Shown in pieces: positions 9,441 through 17,831 of a DNA stretch of 64,000 nt (positions are counted from its first letter, which is position 1; every line of letters begins with the position of its first letter). The notes below the pieces were generated by a model. The model saw only the letters and a list, made by a program, of their open reading frames with translations, was not told where the DNA came from and did not search any database. The position numbers were made by a program, and so were the translations under genes. The stretch comes from Rhizobium etli 8C-3 (GTDB taxonomy: Bacteria; Pseudomonadota; Alphaproteobacteria; Rhizobiales; Rhizobiaceae), in the NCBI RefSeq assembly GCF_001908375.1, contig NZ_CP017242.1, positions 366,632 to 430,631 on the forward strand. The letters are read 5' to 3'.

Positions 9441-9556
9441 ATAGGGTAATGAAGATTGCAAATGAAACTCCCTTTGGGCGAATTTTCGTAGAAAAATCTC
9501 GATAATATTATTAAATTTCCGACGATGATAATAGCAAATTGCCAGGAGGTAATAGT

Positions 9557-9862
9557 TTGTCGGTTAGCTGGGAGAAGCCTCCTAAAGGCATGAGGCCGAT
9601 AGGGCGTCTTATAGGCAAGAACGATGCTGTGAGTTGGGGGTGCAACCCCGTGTACATGCGGATAGGGTACGGGAGTATTGAACTAATTGATGGACCTGAG
9701 AAGGCTTTACAAGCACTCGAATTTCGCTGGCCCCCCGAAAGGGGTATCAGATATCTTGCTGCTAAGAAGGCATGCATCGAGGCATCAGGCGAATGCGGCG
9801 TTACCACCCGGGGGCGCGATGAGTTTGTATCAGCGGCGGTGGAAGCTGATGTTCTGGCGTAA
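9557..9862 (+). CDS. DUF982 domain protein (101 aa)
   Basis: The start is TTG 9557, because AGGAGGT (9544-9550) sits six bases before it. The protein begins MSVSWEKPPKGMRPIGRLIG and carries the DUF982 pattern: ELIDGPEKALQALEFRWP, RGIRYLAAKKACIEASGE and FVSAAVEADVLA. DUF982 proteins are short, of unknown function, and abundant on rhizobial plasmids. The channel-like gene that follows on the same strand starts within about 35 bp and may be cotranscribed. Confidence 0.75.
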   Translation: MSVSWEKPPKGMRPIGRLIGKNDAVSWGCNPVYMRIGYGSIELIDGPEKALQALEFRWPPERGIRYLAAKKACIEASGECGVTTRGRDEFVSAAVEADVLA

Positions 9863-9894
9863 CCCGTCTTCTTTCCTTGAGATGGGGACGGGTC

Positions 9895-10731
9895 GTGTGC
9901 GCTGATCTCCCCGCTAGACCAAAAGCTACAGACGGCAGGTATTTTTGGAGCCACGAAAATTCTATCTGGCGCTCAATCGGCGCTCTCAGATGTCGCCTAA
10001 GGTCGCTTTATCTTGGCGCCAGTCCCCGCGCAGTTCGTTTCCAGTGCGTCTTGGGCCTTATCGATTTGTCGATCATATTCTTTTTTATTGTTGGGCCCTA
10101 CATCAGCAACCCCAGCTATATGCTTTTTGACTACATTCTAGCAGTTTTACTGGCATTAGACCTCATCATACGCGCTTCAATTTCGTCGACTGTTCGCGCT
10201 TGGATAGTACGTCCGACAACGTGGGTGGATGTTCTCGTTCTTTCGACGCTCCTTTTCCCGGAAACCTTCTCCAGCTTCGCCTTCCTTCGGGCATTTCGTA
10301 TTTGGTCGTTAAGCCAGAGCAATGTATTTAAGCTGATGATATATCATTTTGGTTTGAACGCCCGGGAAGACGTTATACGAGCTTGTATAAACCTACTTAC
10401 GCTTCTATTTCTAACCACCGGATTTGTATATACAACATTCTTTTATCAAACGGGGGCTGGCGGGTTTATAAATGCATTGTATTTTACCGTCGCGACTGTA
10501 ACTACCACCGGATTTGGCGACATCACTCTACCAGGGACACTGGGGAAATTAACTTCGATCGTAGCGATGATACTAGGTGTTTCGCTTTTTGTTCGACTTG
10601 CACAAGCCGTAGTCCGACCCAGTAAGGTTTCCTTCTCCTGTGACGAATGTGGACTTCTACGACACGATGCTGACGCAGTACATTGTAAAGCCTGCGGACA
10701 AGTTCTAAACATTCCGGACGAAGGTAGTTAA
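9895..10731 (+). CDS. voltage-gated potassium-channel-like membrane protein with C-terminal zinc ribbon
   Basis: A six-helix ion channel in the inner membrane. Hydrophobic segments occur from VLGLIDLSIIFFFIVGPYI onwards, an Arg-containing segment FLRAFRIWSLS stands in the S4 position, and the pore loop reads TVATVTTTGFGDITLPG with a TTGFGD filter (T-x-G-F/Y-G of K+ channels). A final helix is followed by a zinc ribbon with four cysteines (FSCDECGL, then HCKACGQVLNIP). The start is uncertain: GTG 9895 follows a purine-rich stretch, and TTG 9877 is the alternative. Relative codon use is more AT-rich than in the tra region. The ligand or stimulus is unknown. Confidence 0.7.
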   Translation: MCADLPARPKATDGRYFWSHENSIWRSIGALRCRLRSLYLGASPRAVRFQCVLGLIDLSIIFFFIVGPYISNPSYMLFDYILAVLLALDLIIRASISSTVRAWIVRPTTWVDVLVLSTLLFPETFSSFAFLRAFRIWSLSQSNVFKLMIYHFGLNAREDVIRACINLLTLLFLTTGFVYTTFFYQTGAGGFINALYFTVATVTTTGFGDITLPGTLGKLTSIVAMILGVSLFVRLAQAVVRPSKVSFSCDECGLLRHDADAVHCKACGQVLNIPDEGS

Positions 10732-10873
10732 GTAAGCGCTGAAACCTCAATAAGAATCCCATGAACGACCTTACAATTACTTTGCTGGTCCCGGTCCGAT
10801 GACAGCAGTTGGCCAGCCAACCCTATGCCTCCCCGTCAATCGAAGAGGCCAATTATCTCGGTAAGGAAACTCT

Positions 10874-11590
10874 ATGACCGATTCAACAAAAGGCGTTGCC
10901 TTGATCACTGGAGCCAACAAGGGGATCGGCCACCAGGGATATATCGTACTGCTGAGTGCACCGCAATGGCTCCCTTGGCGAGGCAGCGACTGGCCGGCTG
11001 CAAGCAGAGGCTATTGATGCCCGCTTCCTTCAACTGGACGTCACGGACCGCACAACGATCCGTGCCAGTGCGCACCAAATCGAAAGCAGCTTCGGCAAAC
11101 TCGATACTCTTGTGAACAACGCCGGCACGGGATCACCGTTAGACGGCCCGGTGGGCAAAGCGGATCTTTCTGAGGTCCGCCGCCTCTTCGAAGTCAACTT
11201 CTTCGGCGCGCTGGAAGTCACTCAGGCCCTGCTGCCACTCCTCAAGAAGGCGCGCTCGGCGCGGATCGTCAACGTTTTGAGCGGGCTTGGCTCCCTGACG
11301 AGAAACAGCGATCCCGCCTGGGAATTCGCGGGCGTTCAGATGATCGGCTATAACAGGTCGAAGGCGGCTCTCAACATGGCAACCGTTCTTTTGGCGAAGG
11401 AGCTGGCGGACAGCGGCATCAAGGTGACTCGGTGGCGCCGGGCTTCACCCCCGCAACAGATCTTAACGGCGGGGGCGAGCGAGCGCAAACCGTAGAGGAA
11501 GGAGCCGAAGCTTCAGTCCTGGCGGCGCTGCTTCCAAAGCCTGGCGTAACAGGTGGTTTCCTCGGACGGGAAGAGGTCGAGCCCTGGTGA
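10874..11590 (+). pseudogene. short-chain dehydrogenase/reductase, frameshifted
   Basis: ATG 10874 begins MTDSTKGVALITGANKGIG with the TGxxxGIG cofactor motif. After about 25 residues the frame is lost. Another frame resumes with LQLDVTDRTTIRASAHQI, LVNNAGTG (NNAG motif), VNFFGALEVTQALLPLL and YNRSKAALNM (YxxxK catalytic pair). A further shift near 11430 leads to VAPGFTPATDLN and a natural end at about 11590. At least two indels make it a pseudogene of an NAD(P)-dependent SDR. Confidence 0.7.
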
Positions 11591-11712
11591 TCTACCATAC
11601 AGGCGGGAAACGTAAGCCGCCATCACAAACTGCGGTGCGTTGAGTTCGCTCCGCAGTTCAGACTATAGTTCTCTTGAAATAATGGCTTCCTGTTTTATCA
11701 CCTGATTCTTCA

Positions 11713-11720
11713 CAAGGATG
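11713..11720. repeat. left target-site duplication of the IS66-family element
   Basis: CAAGGATG immediately precedes the left terminal repeat and is repeated exactly at 14235-14242 beyond the right end. Eight-base duplications are the rule for IS66. Confidence 0.85.
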
Positions 11721-11741
11721 GTAAGCGGTGAACTGAGACCG

Positions 11742-13340
11742 TTACTTTTGAAAGTTCCAGGGCATGAGAGCGTCGATATCGCTGGCCGGCCATCCGGCCG
11801 CAATGCGTTGGAGTGTTTGCGTTAGCCAAGCGAGCGGATCAACATCGTTCATTTTGGCGGACTGAATAAGGGTTGAGATGGTCGCCCACGTCCGGCCGCC
11901 GCCGGCGTTACCCGCGAATAGACTATTTTTCCGAACGATTGCTTGGGGTCTGATAGCCCGTTCAACGATGTTGGAGTCTATCTCGATCCGTCCATCGTGA
12001 AGGAACTGTTCGAAGGCTTCACGCCGGTTGATGGCGTAGCGGATGGCCTCGGCGAGCTTGGATTTCCCAGAGATGCGAGGCAGCGTGTCTTGCCACAGCT
12101 TGTAGAGATCGGCAACCACGACCATGGACGCCTCCTGGCGGGCGGCAACACGCCGATCAGGGCTTTGTCCACGCACCTTTTCCTCGATCGCCCACAGCGC
12201 GCCCATCTTTTCGATCGTCGCCGTTGCCACTTTGGAACTGTCGCTCGTATGGAGTTCGTAAAACCGGCGGCGACTGTGCGCCCAACACCCAGCCAATAGC
12301 GCGCCGTCGTTTCCCCGGTCAGGTCGGGCGACGCGGTTGTAAGCAGTGTAGCCATCTATCTGCAGGATGCCACGATAGCCGTCGAGATGCCGAGCGACAC
12401 AATCGCCGGATCGACTGTCTTCAAAACGATAGGCCACCATCGGCGGACCACTTCCGCCGAATGGCCGATCGTCCCTGGCATACGCCCATAGATACGCGGT
12501 TTTGGCCGATCCCGATCCTGGCACCAGCGTCGGCAATGTCGTTTCGTCGGCGAATATTCGCTCGCCTTGTTTGATCTGGTTGAAGGTGTAGTCCGCAAGG
12601 ATCTCGAGCTCGAACCCGAGCTTGCCCATCCACCGTGCCATGATGCCGCGATCGACTTCGACATGGTCGCGCAGGAAGATTGCCTCCTGCCGATAAAGCG
12701 GCAAGCCATCGCCGTATTTCGAGACCGCGATATAGGCGAGCAGCGCTTCCGTTGGGATGCCGCTCTCGACGATGTGCGCCGGTGCCAAGGCCTGGATGAC
12801 CCCGTCCTCGTCTTTGAAGGCATACTTCGGACGGTGGGTGACGATCACCCGGAACTTCGGTGGGATGACATCCAGCCGCTCGGAGGTATCTTCACCGATC
12901 AGGATCTTCGGTTTGCCGGCATGCTCAGGAAGCTCGTCCGGCTCGATCACCACATGGATACGTTCCAGATGCGGCGGGAAGCCCTTGCGTGGACGCGGCG
13001 CACGTTTCGCAGCGCCTGCACCTCTTCCTTTTTCGACTAATGCCTGGATGGCGGCAATGCCGGTCTCGATCTCCTCGAAGACAAACGCACCCTGCTCGTC
13101 GAGATCCGCGTCGATGTTCTTGCTCTGCTTCTCCGAGCGTCTTCCATAGCGGTAACGGTCGAAGGCTTTGAGGACCTGCTTCAGCTTGGCGATCTGCTCG
13201 TCGGCGTCCGCATTGCGAGCCTTGAGATCAGCGACTTCACTCTCCAGAGCGTCCGCGCGCGCAGCCTTCTCAGCCATCGCCAGGATCATGGCTTTCAGCG
13301 CATCAACGTCATCGGGAAGCTGCAGATCGGCTGGTGTCAT
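11742..13340 (-). CDS. tnpC: IS66 transposase TnpC (532 aa)
   Basis: The DDE transposase of the element. The N-terminal coiled coil (about 15-65, ALKAMILAMAEKAARADALE) is followed by a zinc-binding-like region and the catalytic core (ADETTLPTL, GCWAHSRRRFYELH) and the C-terminal block NSLFAGNAGGGRTWATISTL. The end MPWNFQK is typical of IS66. Length is normal for the family. Confidence 0.9.
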   Translation of the reverse strand: MTPADLQLPDDVDALKAMILAMAEKAARADALESEVADLKARNADADEQIAKLKQVLKAFDRYRYGRRSEKQSKNIDADLDEQGAFVFEEIETGIAAIQALVEKGRGAGAAKRAPRPRKGFPPHLERIHVVIEPDELPEHAGKPKILIGEDTSERLDVIPPKFRVIVTHRPKYAFKDEDGVIQALAPAHIVESGIPTEALLAYIAVSKYGDGLPLYRQEAIFLRDHVEVDRGIMARWMGKLGFELEILADYTFNQIKQGERIFADETTLPTLVPGSGSAKTAYLWAYARDDRPFGGSGPPMVAYRFEDSRSGDCVARHLDGYRGILQIDGYTAYNRVARPDRGNDGALLAGCWAHSRRRFYELHTSDSSKVATATIEKMGALWAIEEKVRGQSPDRRVAARQEASMVVVADLYKLWQDTLPRISGKSKLAEAIRYAINRREAFEQFLHDGRIEIDSNIVERAIRPQAIVRKNSLFAGNAGGGRTWATISTLIQSAKMNDVDPLAWLTQTLQRIAAGWPASDIDALMPWNFQK

Positions 13341-13414
13341 GCCTGCAAATAGAGCACATTTTGCCGACGATTTCCCGCAGTTTTAGCCGCCTGATTCACT
13401 CTGCCGCAGGGCTT

Positions 13415-13759
13415 TTACCCAACAAGTTCCGGCCGTTTCACAGCAACGGTACGGACGCGTTTCCAGTCCATGCCGTCGATCAACGCCATCAATTGTGCGT
13501 GGTTGAGCTGCACCCTGGCATGGCCGATCTTCGGCCAAACGAACTGATTTTTTTCCAGCCGCTTCGAATACAGGCAAACACCGGAACCATCCCACCAGGC
13601 GATCTTAATTCTGTCTGCTCTTTTTGCACGGAAGACATAAAGCGAGCCGTTGAACGGATCATTACCGGCATCGCGCACCAGCGACAGAAGGCTATCTGGA
13701 CCTTTGCGAAAGTCCACGGGGTGGCTTGCCAGAAACACCTTCGCACCGGCCGGGATCAT
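13415..13759 (-). CDS. tnpB: IS66 accessory protein TnpB (114 aa)
   Basis: A small conserved protein starting MIPAGAKVFLASHPVDFRKG, with FRAKRADRIKIAWWDGSG and FVWPKIGHARVQLNHAQL. This is the TnpB (Orf2) family required with TnpA for IS66 transposition. Its start overlaps the end of tnpA by 4 bp (13756-13759), indicating coupling. Confidence 0.9.
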   Translation of the reverse strand: MIPAGAKVFLASHPVDFRKGPDSLLSLVRDAGNDPFNGSLYVFRAKRADRIKIAWWDGSGVCLYSKRLEKNQFVWPKIGHARVQLNHAQLMALIDGMDWKRVRTVAVKRPELVG

Positions 13760-14142
13760 GCGGAGCGCACCGCACGGATCACCCGAGCAAGATGAGCCTC
13801 ATCGATCTCGGCACCCGTGCGGATTACCGCATCACCGATGATGATGTCGACTGCGGAAGATGGGAATGCTTGGGCAGCTTGCTGCCCCTTCTCGGCTTTC
13901 GACGGCAAAGACATGGCTTTCTGCCGGGCAATGCGACGCCACGTGAACAACTGTGACGGATCAACACCAAGTCGCCGTGCTACTGCCGAGACGCTCGCTC
14001 CAGGCTGCACCGTCTCGGCCACAGCCTGTGCCTTGAAGTCATTCGACCAATGTCGCCGCACTTGTCGCGGAGCTCCTTCCAATGGGCCGGCGACGGCCTC
14101 AATCATATGGAAGGTTCTATGATCAGACACAGTAGCAGACAT
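13756..14142 (-). CDS. tnpA: IS66 accessory protein TnpA (128 aa)
   Basis: Contains a helix-turn-helix of the IS3/IS66 OrfA kind (HWSNDFKAQAVAETVQPG, VSAVARRLGVDPSQLFTWRR). It is the first gene of the element, 92 bp inside the right end. Such proteins are thought to help recognise element ends. Confidence 0.9.
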   Translation of the reverse strand: MSATVSDHRTFHMIEAVAGPLEGAPRQVRRHWSNDFKAQAVAETVQPGASVSAVARRLGVDPSQLFTWRRIARQKAMSLPSKAEKGQQAAQAFPSSAVDIIIGDAVIRTGAEIDEAHLARVIRAVRSA

Positions 14143-14234
14143 AGAAGTTCACACCCGAGCTAATTCCTGGATCGCTCTGTCACGGATAAACCCGTTGACC
14201 TGCCATCACCAGATGGGGTGTATGCATCGCTTAC

Positions 14235-14242
14235 CAAGGATG
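14235..14242. repeat. right target-site duplication of the IS66-family element
   Basis: CAAGGATG directly follows the right terminal repeat and is identical to 11713-11720. Confidence 0.85.
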
Positions 14243-14335
14243 GTGGGTCTACTTCACCGATTTTACATCCCACGCGCTCTCACGCGGCAGATCTGATGGG
14301 CGGGGCGAGGTAAAGCTCTCTTCGCGTTTGCCGGC

Positions 14336-15427
14336 CTAGCCGAACGAGACTTTTCCCAGTAGCTCCAATGTGGTCCACAGCGTGGTCGCCGCCTGACGGT
14401 CCTGGGCGGCGGGCGGAACCGGCGCTTCTGCCGGCGGACCTTTAACCCCTTCCTTAGGGCCGTAATAGCCCCCACCAACGGCCTGCGGTGACGTCGCCGC
14501 ATAAAGCAAAGAAAGTGCGCCCCGCTCCGCCGGCTGGAACATCTCACCCATCGTCCTGAAGCGCTCGCCTTCGCGGCTGTTAAGGCCGGGTCCGTTCGGG
14601 ATGAGGCTGGTTCGCGCGACACCCGGATGTGCGGCGAGGCTCGCAACGCCCCAACCAGCCGACTTGCTTCGACGCTCGATATCCAAGGCCAGCGTGAGAT
14701 TAGCGAGCTTGGTATTGTCGTATGCTGCAGCGTAATCGTACTTCTGTTCCTGCTGTAGGTCGTCGAACGGAATAGCGGCGGACATGCGCGAGCTGCCAAC
14801 CCAGACGATCCGCGGATCGCGTCCCTTCTGCAACATCGGCAGCAGCAAGGCGGTCAGCGTGAAGTGTCCAAGCGTGTTGGTGGCAAAAACCCGTTCGAAC
14901 CCGTCGATGCTCGCCTCTCTGCTCAGGCGCCCCATGACGCCAGCATTGTTGACCAGGAGGTCGAGGCTCTGGCCAGGCGCGCTCATGCTGTCCGCAAACT
15001 GCCTGACCGATGCGAGGTTCGCGAGATCGAGCGTTTCAAAGTGGATGGCGGCGCCGGGCACAGCCGCGCCGATCCTGCGCACCGCTTCCTCGCCCAGCTC
15101 CCTGTTGCGTGATGCAATCGTCACGTCGGCGCCGGCACGGGCCAGACCGAGCGCAACGTGATACCCCAGACCGCTTCGGTCTTCCTGTGGGTAACCATTC
15201 CCACCCGTCACCAATACCCTGCGCCCGCGCTGGTCAGGAATATTGGCAGCGGTCCAAGCCGAAGTGTCAGCCGGCAGCTGACCGCTGTCCTCACCGAATA
15301 CGGGACCTGAGACTAAACCGGCAGACGCACCGATTGCTGACAGTTGCAAAAATCGACGCCGAGAAAACTCAGAATCTTGGGCGGCCAATCTCAAAGGGCC
15401 GTCTTGATCGTCGGACGTCGGTCGCAT
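14336..15427 (-). CDS. Tat-exported short-chain dehydrogenase/reductase (363 aa)
   Basis: The N-terminus carries a twin-arginine signal (EFSRRRFLQLSAIGASAGLV), so the enzyme is predicted to be exported folded to the periplasm. The Rossmann SDR core follows: cofactor loop VLVTGGNGYPQEDRSGLGYH, LDLANLASVRQFAD, NNAGVMG, and the catalytic YDNTKLA. An SDR with a Tat signal is uncommon, since these enzymes normally use cytoplasmic NAD(P)H. A decayed molybdopterin dehydrogenase lies just upstream on the same strand, so they may once have formed a periplasmic redox pair. The substrate is unknown. Confidence 0.75.
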   Translation of the reverse strand: MRPTSDDQDGPLRLAAQDSEFSRRRFLQLSAIGASAGLVSGPVFGEDSGQLPADTSAWTAANIPDQRGRRVLVTGGNGYPQEDRSGLGYHVALGLARAGADVTIASRNRELGEEAVRRIGAAVPGAAIHFETLDLANLASVRQFADSMSAPGQSLDLLVNNAGVMGRLSREASIDGFERVFATNTLGHFTLTALLLPMLQKGRDPRIVWVGSSRMSAAIPFDDLQQEQKYDYAAAYDNTKLANLTLALDIERRSKSAGWGVASLAAHPGVARTSLIPNGPGLNSREGERFRTMGEMFQPAERGALSLLYAATSPQAVGGGYYGPKEGVKGPPAEAPVPPAAQDRQAATTLWTTLELLGKVSFG

Positions 15428-15449
15428 GTCTAGCCTCCATGATTGCTAC

Positions 15450-16480
15450 GGGTACGATTATAGCTTCAGGGATTTCCGACCATGACTATTACTATGAAAA
15501 CTCTGCCTATTACTGCAGCGGTGCAACACTTCTTCGTGTTCGCTGCCAGTCTCGGCCCGGACACACGACGATCGTCGCTCGCACTTGTGGTCGGTTCCAC
15601 CCGGACCTCGACGAAATGGGCGATGTAGCTCATCGATGTAAATTAGGGGAAGGCCGCGCCCGTGATTGCATACTGTCCCCTGCGCAACCTTTCGAGTGCC
15701 GCGGCTTCCTGGCTGGGCCCGAGTTGCGACACGTCGACGCTCAGATAGGGGCGGCGCACAGCCGCGAGTTGCCGATGGATGTTGCCCGACCCCTGCCTGC
15801 CACCGAGCAGTTCGACAGCGCCGCCCGCATTCGCTCGACTGCCAGCGCCGCGATCGGCACCACGCTGAAGGTTCCCCAGGACCCCCGCGCCGGGTCGATT
15901 TCCAGTCCATCGAGCAGCACAGCGCCGAGCGCGGTCCTCATGCCCTTGCCAAACTCATGGTGCGTTGTCACGAAGCGAGTCGTGCCGTCGGCGCCGATGC
16001 GAAGCTTGGCCACCGTCGCCGTCAACAAGGCCGGTTAGATGCCGCTCACCACACCCCATCCGATCAAGGCGCCGTCTGCTCCTCACAACGAGCCTGGCTC
16101 GGGTGTCCGTCGTACCCAGCCAAAGCGCTCCGCGCCTCTCGACAAGCATTCATTGAGGTAGCGGGATGAAAGCGGCTGGCCAATCTGGGGGATCGGCACG
16201 CGTGTCATTGGCGGTGCGGAACACGACGGGATCAGCGCCGAGGCTGTGCGCCAATTCATCCACGGAGCATTCGAAAGCGAAGCATGCGCGGATGTTCGTG
16301 CGGTGCTCGCATATGCCCCGGCGGCTGCGTCGACATGATAGTCGGGGGGAAAAGTCCCTCGGCGGGATTGCTGTTGATCGGAGACATAGCGCGCGCCGGT
16401 CATCCCTCCGTCAGCATCCGCCCCATGCCGGATGCTGTGCCTACCGTCGGGCTCTCACATCCACCAGGCCGGGATCGATC
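15450..16480 (-). pseudogene. xanthine-dehydrogenase-family molybdopterin subunit, decayed
   Basis: Minus-strand fragments in successive frames assemble in the family order: SLGADPVVFRTANDTR, VPIPQIGQPLSSRYLNECLS, RGAERFGWVRRTPEPGS, TATVAKLRIGADGTTRFVTT, HHEFGKGMRTALGAVLLDGL, FSVVPIAALAVERMRAAL and YIAHFVEVRVEPT. These belong to YagR/IorB-like oxidoreductase large subunits. Multiple frameshifts and loss of the N-terminal part show it is dead. The next gene downstream is the Tat-SDR. Confidence 0.65.
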
Positions 16481-16619
16481 CGCAGGATCCGCGCGATGAC
16501 CTCCTTGATGCCGCTGGCAAACTGGGTCCCCTCATAGATGGCAGTCGGCCATCGGCCCAGACGGCGGTCGTCGACCAACTAATATAGTAAGTGACACCCA
16601 ATAAGACACTGCTCGCTAG

Positions 16620-16663
16620 GTTGACGCCGTCAACCTCCGCCTGTATTTGTTGACGGCATCAAC
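16620..16663. promoter_or_regulatory. paired dyad operator for the adjacent TetR-type repressor
   Basis: Two related 15-bp palindromes lie 29 bp apart, start to start: GTTGACGCCGTCAAC (16620-16634, perfect) and GTTGACGGCATCAAC (16649-16663, nearly perfect). The second ends 14 bp before the ATG of the SDR gene at 16678. Their size, symmetry and position are those of TetR-family operators. The likely repressor is the truncated TetR gene at 17634. Confidence 0.55.
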
Positions 16664-16677
16664 CACAGGGCTGGAAA

Positions 16678-17637
16678 ATGTCGACGATTTTGATCACCGG
16701 CGGGCACAGCGGTATCGGCTTGAAATGCGTCAGGCAACTGGCCGCACAGGGAATCGACCTCGTTCTGGCCGGCAGAAATCCCACGCACCTCGAACTGGCT
16801 GCATCGTCGATCCGCTCGGGCGCGGGCGTGAAGGTGGCGATCGTCGAAATGGACGTCTCGTCTCTCGTGTCGGTTCGCAAGGGGGCCGCGCAGTGCCGCC
16901 AAATGATCGAAAGCGGCTCGATCAGCGGACTACAGGCAATCCTGTGCAATGCCGGAGCGACGTTCCGCGGCGACGCCACCTACACCGAAGACGGTTTCGA
17001 ACTGACTTTCGCCACCAATTATCTCGGCCATTTCCTGCTGGTGCAGCTGTTGATCGATAGCCTCGAAGGGGATGGCCGCGTGGTGTTCACCGCCAGCGGG
17101 ACGCACGATCCCGATACGGCAGACGGCAAGTTTATCGGCCGCGCGGTAAGGCCGGATGCGTTCGCTTTGGCGAAGACGGGACTGGACGGAGGCAAACCGC
17201 TCCCTGGAGGCACGCGCTACACGACCTCGAAGCTCTGTACCGTGCTACATGCCTACGAGCTTGACCGGCGGCTGAAGGTTGCGGGCCTCAGTATTTCGTC
17301 TATCGCCTACGATCCGGGCGCCATCGCGGAAACCGGGTTGCTAAGGGATCTGCCGGGACCGGCGCGGGCGTTGATCGGATCGCCGCCGGTTCGTTGGCTG
17401 ATGCGGCGGATGGGTCTGACCCTCGGCGATCTGACCCAGTCCGGCCACGCGCTTGCCGATCTCGCCACCGGGAAGGATTTCGGGTCCGGGCGCTATTATC
17501 AATGGAAGGACGGCGTCCTCGGCGAGACACGTTCCGCCACGATGTCGTACGACGAGGAACTGGCTCAGGCGCTCTGGCGCGATTCGAAGACGCTGGCGGG
17601 CGTCAGCCCGGACGAAGAACCCGACTGCCTGAAATGA
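16678..17637 (+). CDS. short-chain dehydrogenase/reductase (319 aa)
   Basis: A cytoplasmic SDR of the retinol-dehydrogenase/protochlorophyllide-reductase-like group. It shows TGGHSGIG (cofactor), LDVS-like VEMDVSSLVSVRKG, CNAGATF at the NNAG position, TNYLGHFLLVQLL and YTTSKLC (YxxxK). The C-terminal extension with YYQWKDGVLGETRS is typical of this group. Its stop overlaps the ATG of the tetR gene (ATGA), so both form one operon controlled by the upstream dyads. The substrate cannot be told from sequence. Confidence 0.8.
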   Translation: MSTILITGGHSGIGLKCVRQLAAQGIDLVLAGRNPTHLELAASSIRSGAGVKVAIVEMDVSSLVSVRKGAAQCRQMIESGSISGLQAILCNAGATFRGDATYTEDGFELTFATNYLGHFLLVQLLIDSLEGDGRVVFTASGTHDPDTADGKFIGRAVRPDAFALAKTGLDGGKPLPGGTRYTTSKLCTVLHAYELDRRLKVAGLSISSIAYDPGAIAETGLLRDLPGPARALIGSPPVRWLMRRMGLTLGDLTQSGHALADLATGKDFGSGRYYQWKDGVLGETRSATMSYDEELAQALWRDSKTLAGVSPDEEPDCLK

Positions 17638-17831
17638 GCACCCATGATACGCTCATTCAGGCCGCGGCGAACCTGTTGGATGACGGCGGCGAACAGGCCG
17701 TCGTCCTGCGGGCCGTCGGTCATGCGGCCGGCGTATCGCACAATGCCCCCTACAAGCATTTCCATAACCGCGACGCCCTGCTGGCCGCCGTCGCTGCGAC
17801 CGACCTTGAGACGCTGACGACAAATTTCGCA
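17634..17831 (+). pseudogene. TetR/AcrR-family repressor, truncated by IS6-type element
   Basis: The N-terminal DNA-binding domain is intact for 66 residues: TLIQAAANLLDDGGEQAVVL, VGHAAGVSHNAPYKHFHNRD (the HTH with the YKHF end) and ALLAAVAA. The gene is cut exactly at the left end of the IS6-family element at 17832, so the ligand-binding domain is gone. The ORF continues into the IS. Without the dimerisation domain it should not repress. Confidence 0.8.

Larger units (their letters stand above)
11721..14234 (-). mobile_element. complete IS66-family insertion sequence (2514 bp)
   Basis: The left end is GTAAGCGGTG and the right end, read inward, is GTAAGCGATG. The element is flanked by perfect 8-bp duplications (CAAGGATG). 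It contains tnpA, tnpB and tnpC in canonical order on the minus strand, all intact. Perfect duplications and intact ORFs point to a recent simple transposition into the gap after the decayed SDR gene. Confidence 0.9.
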
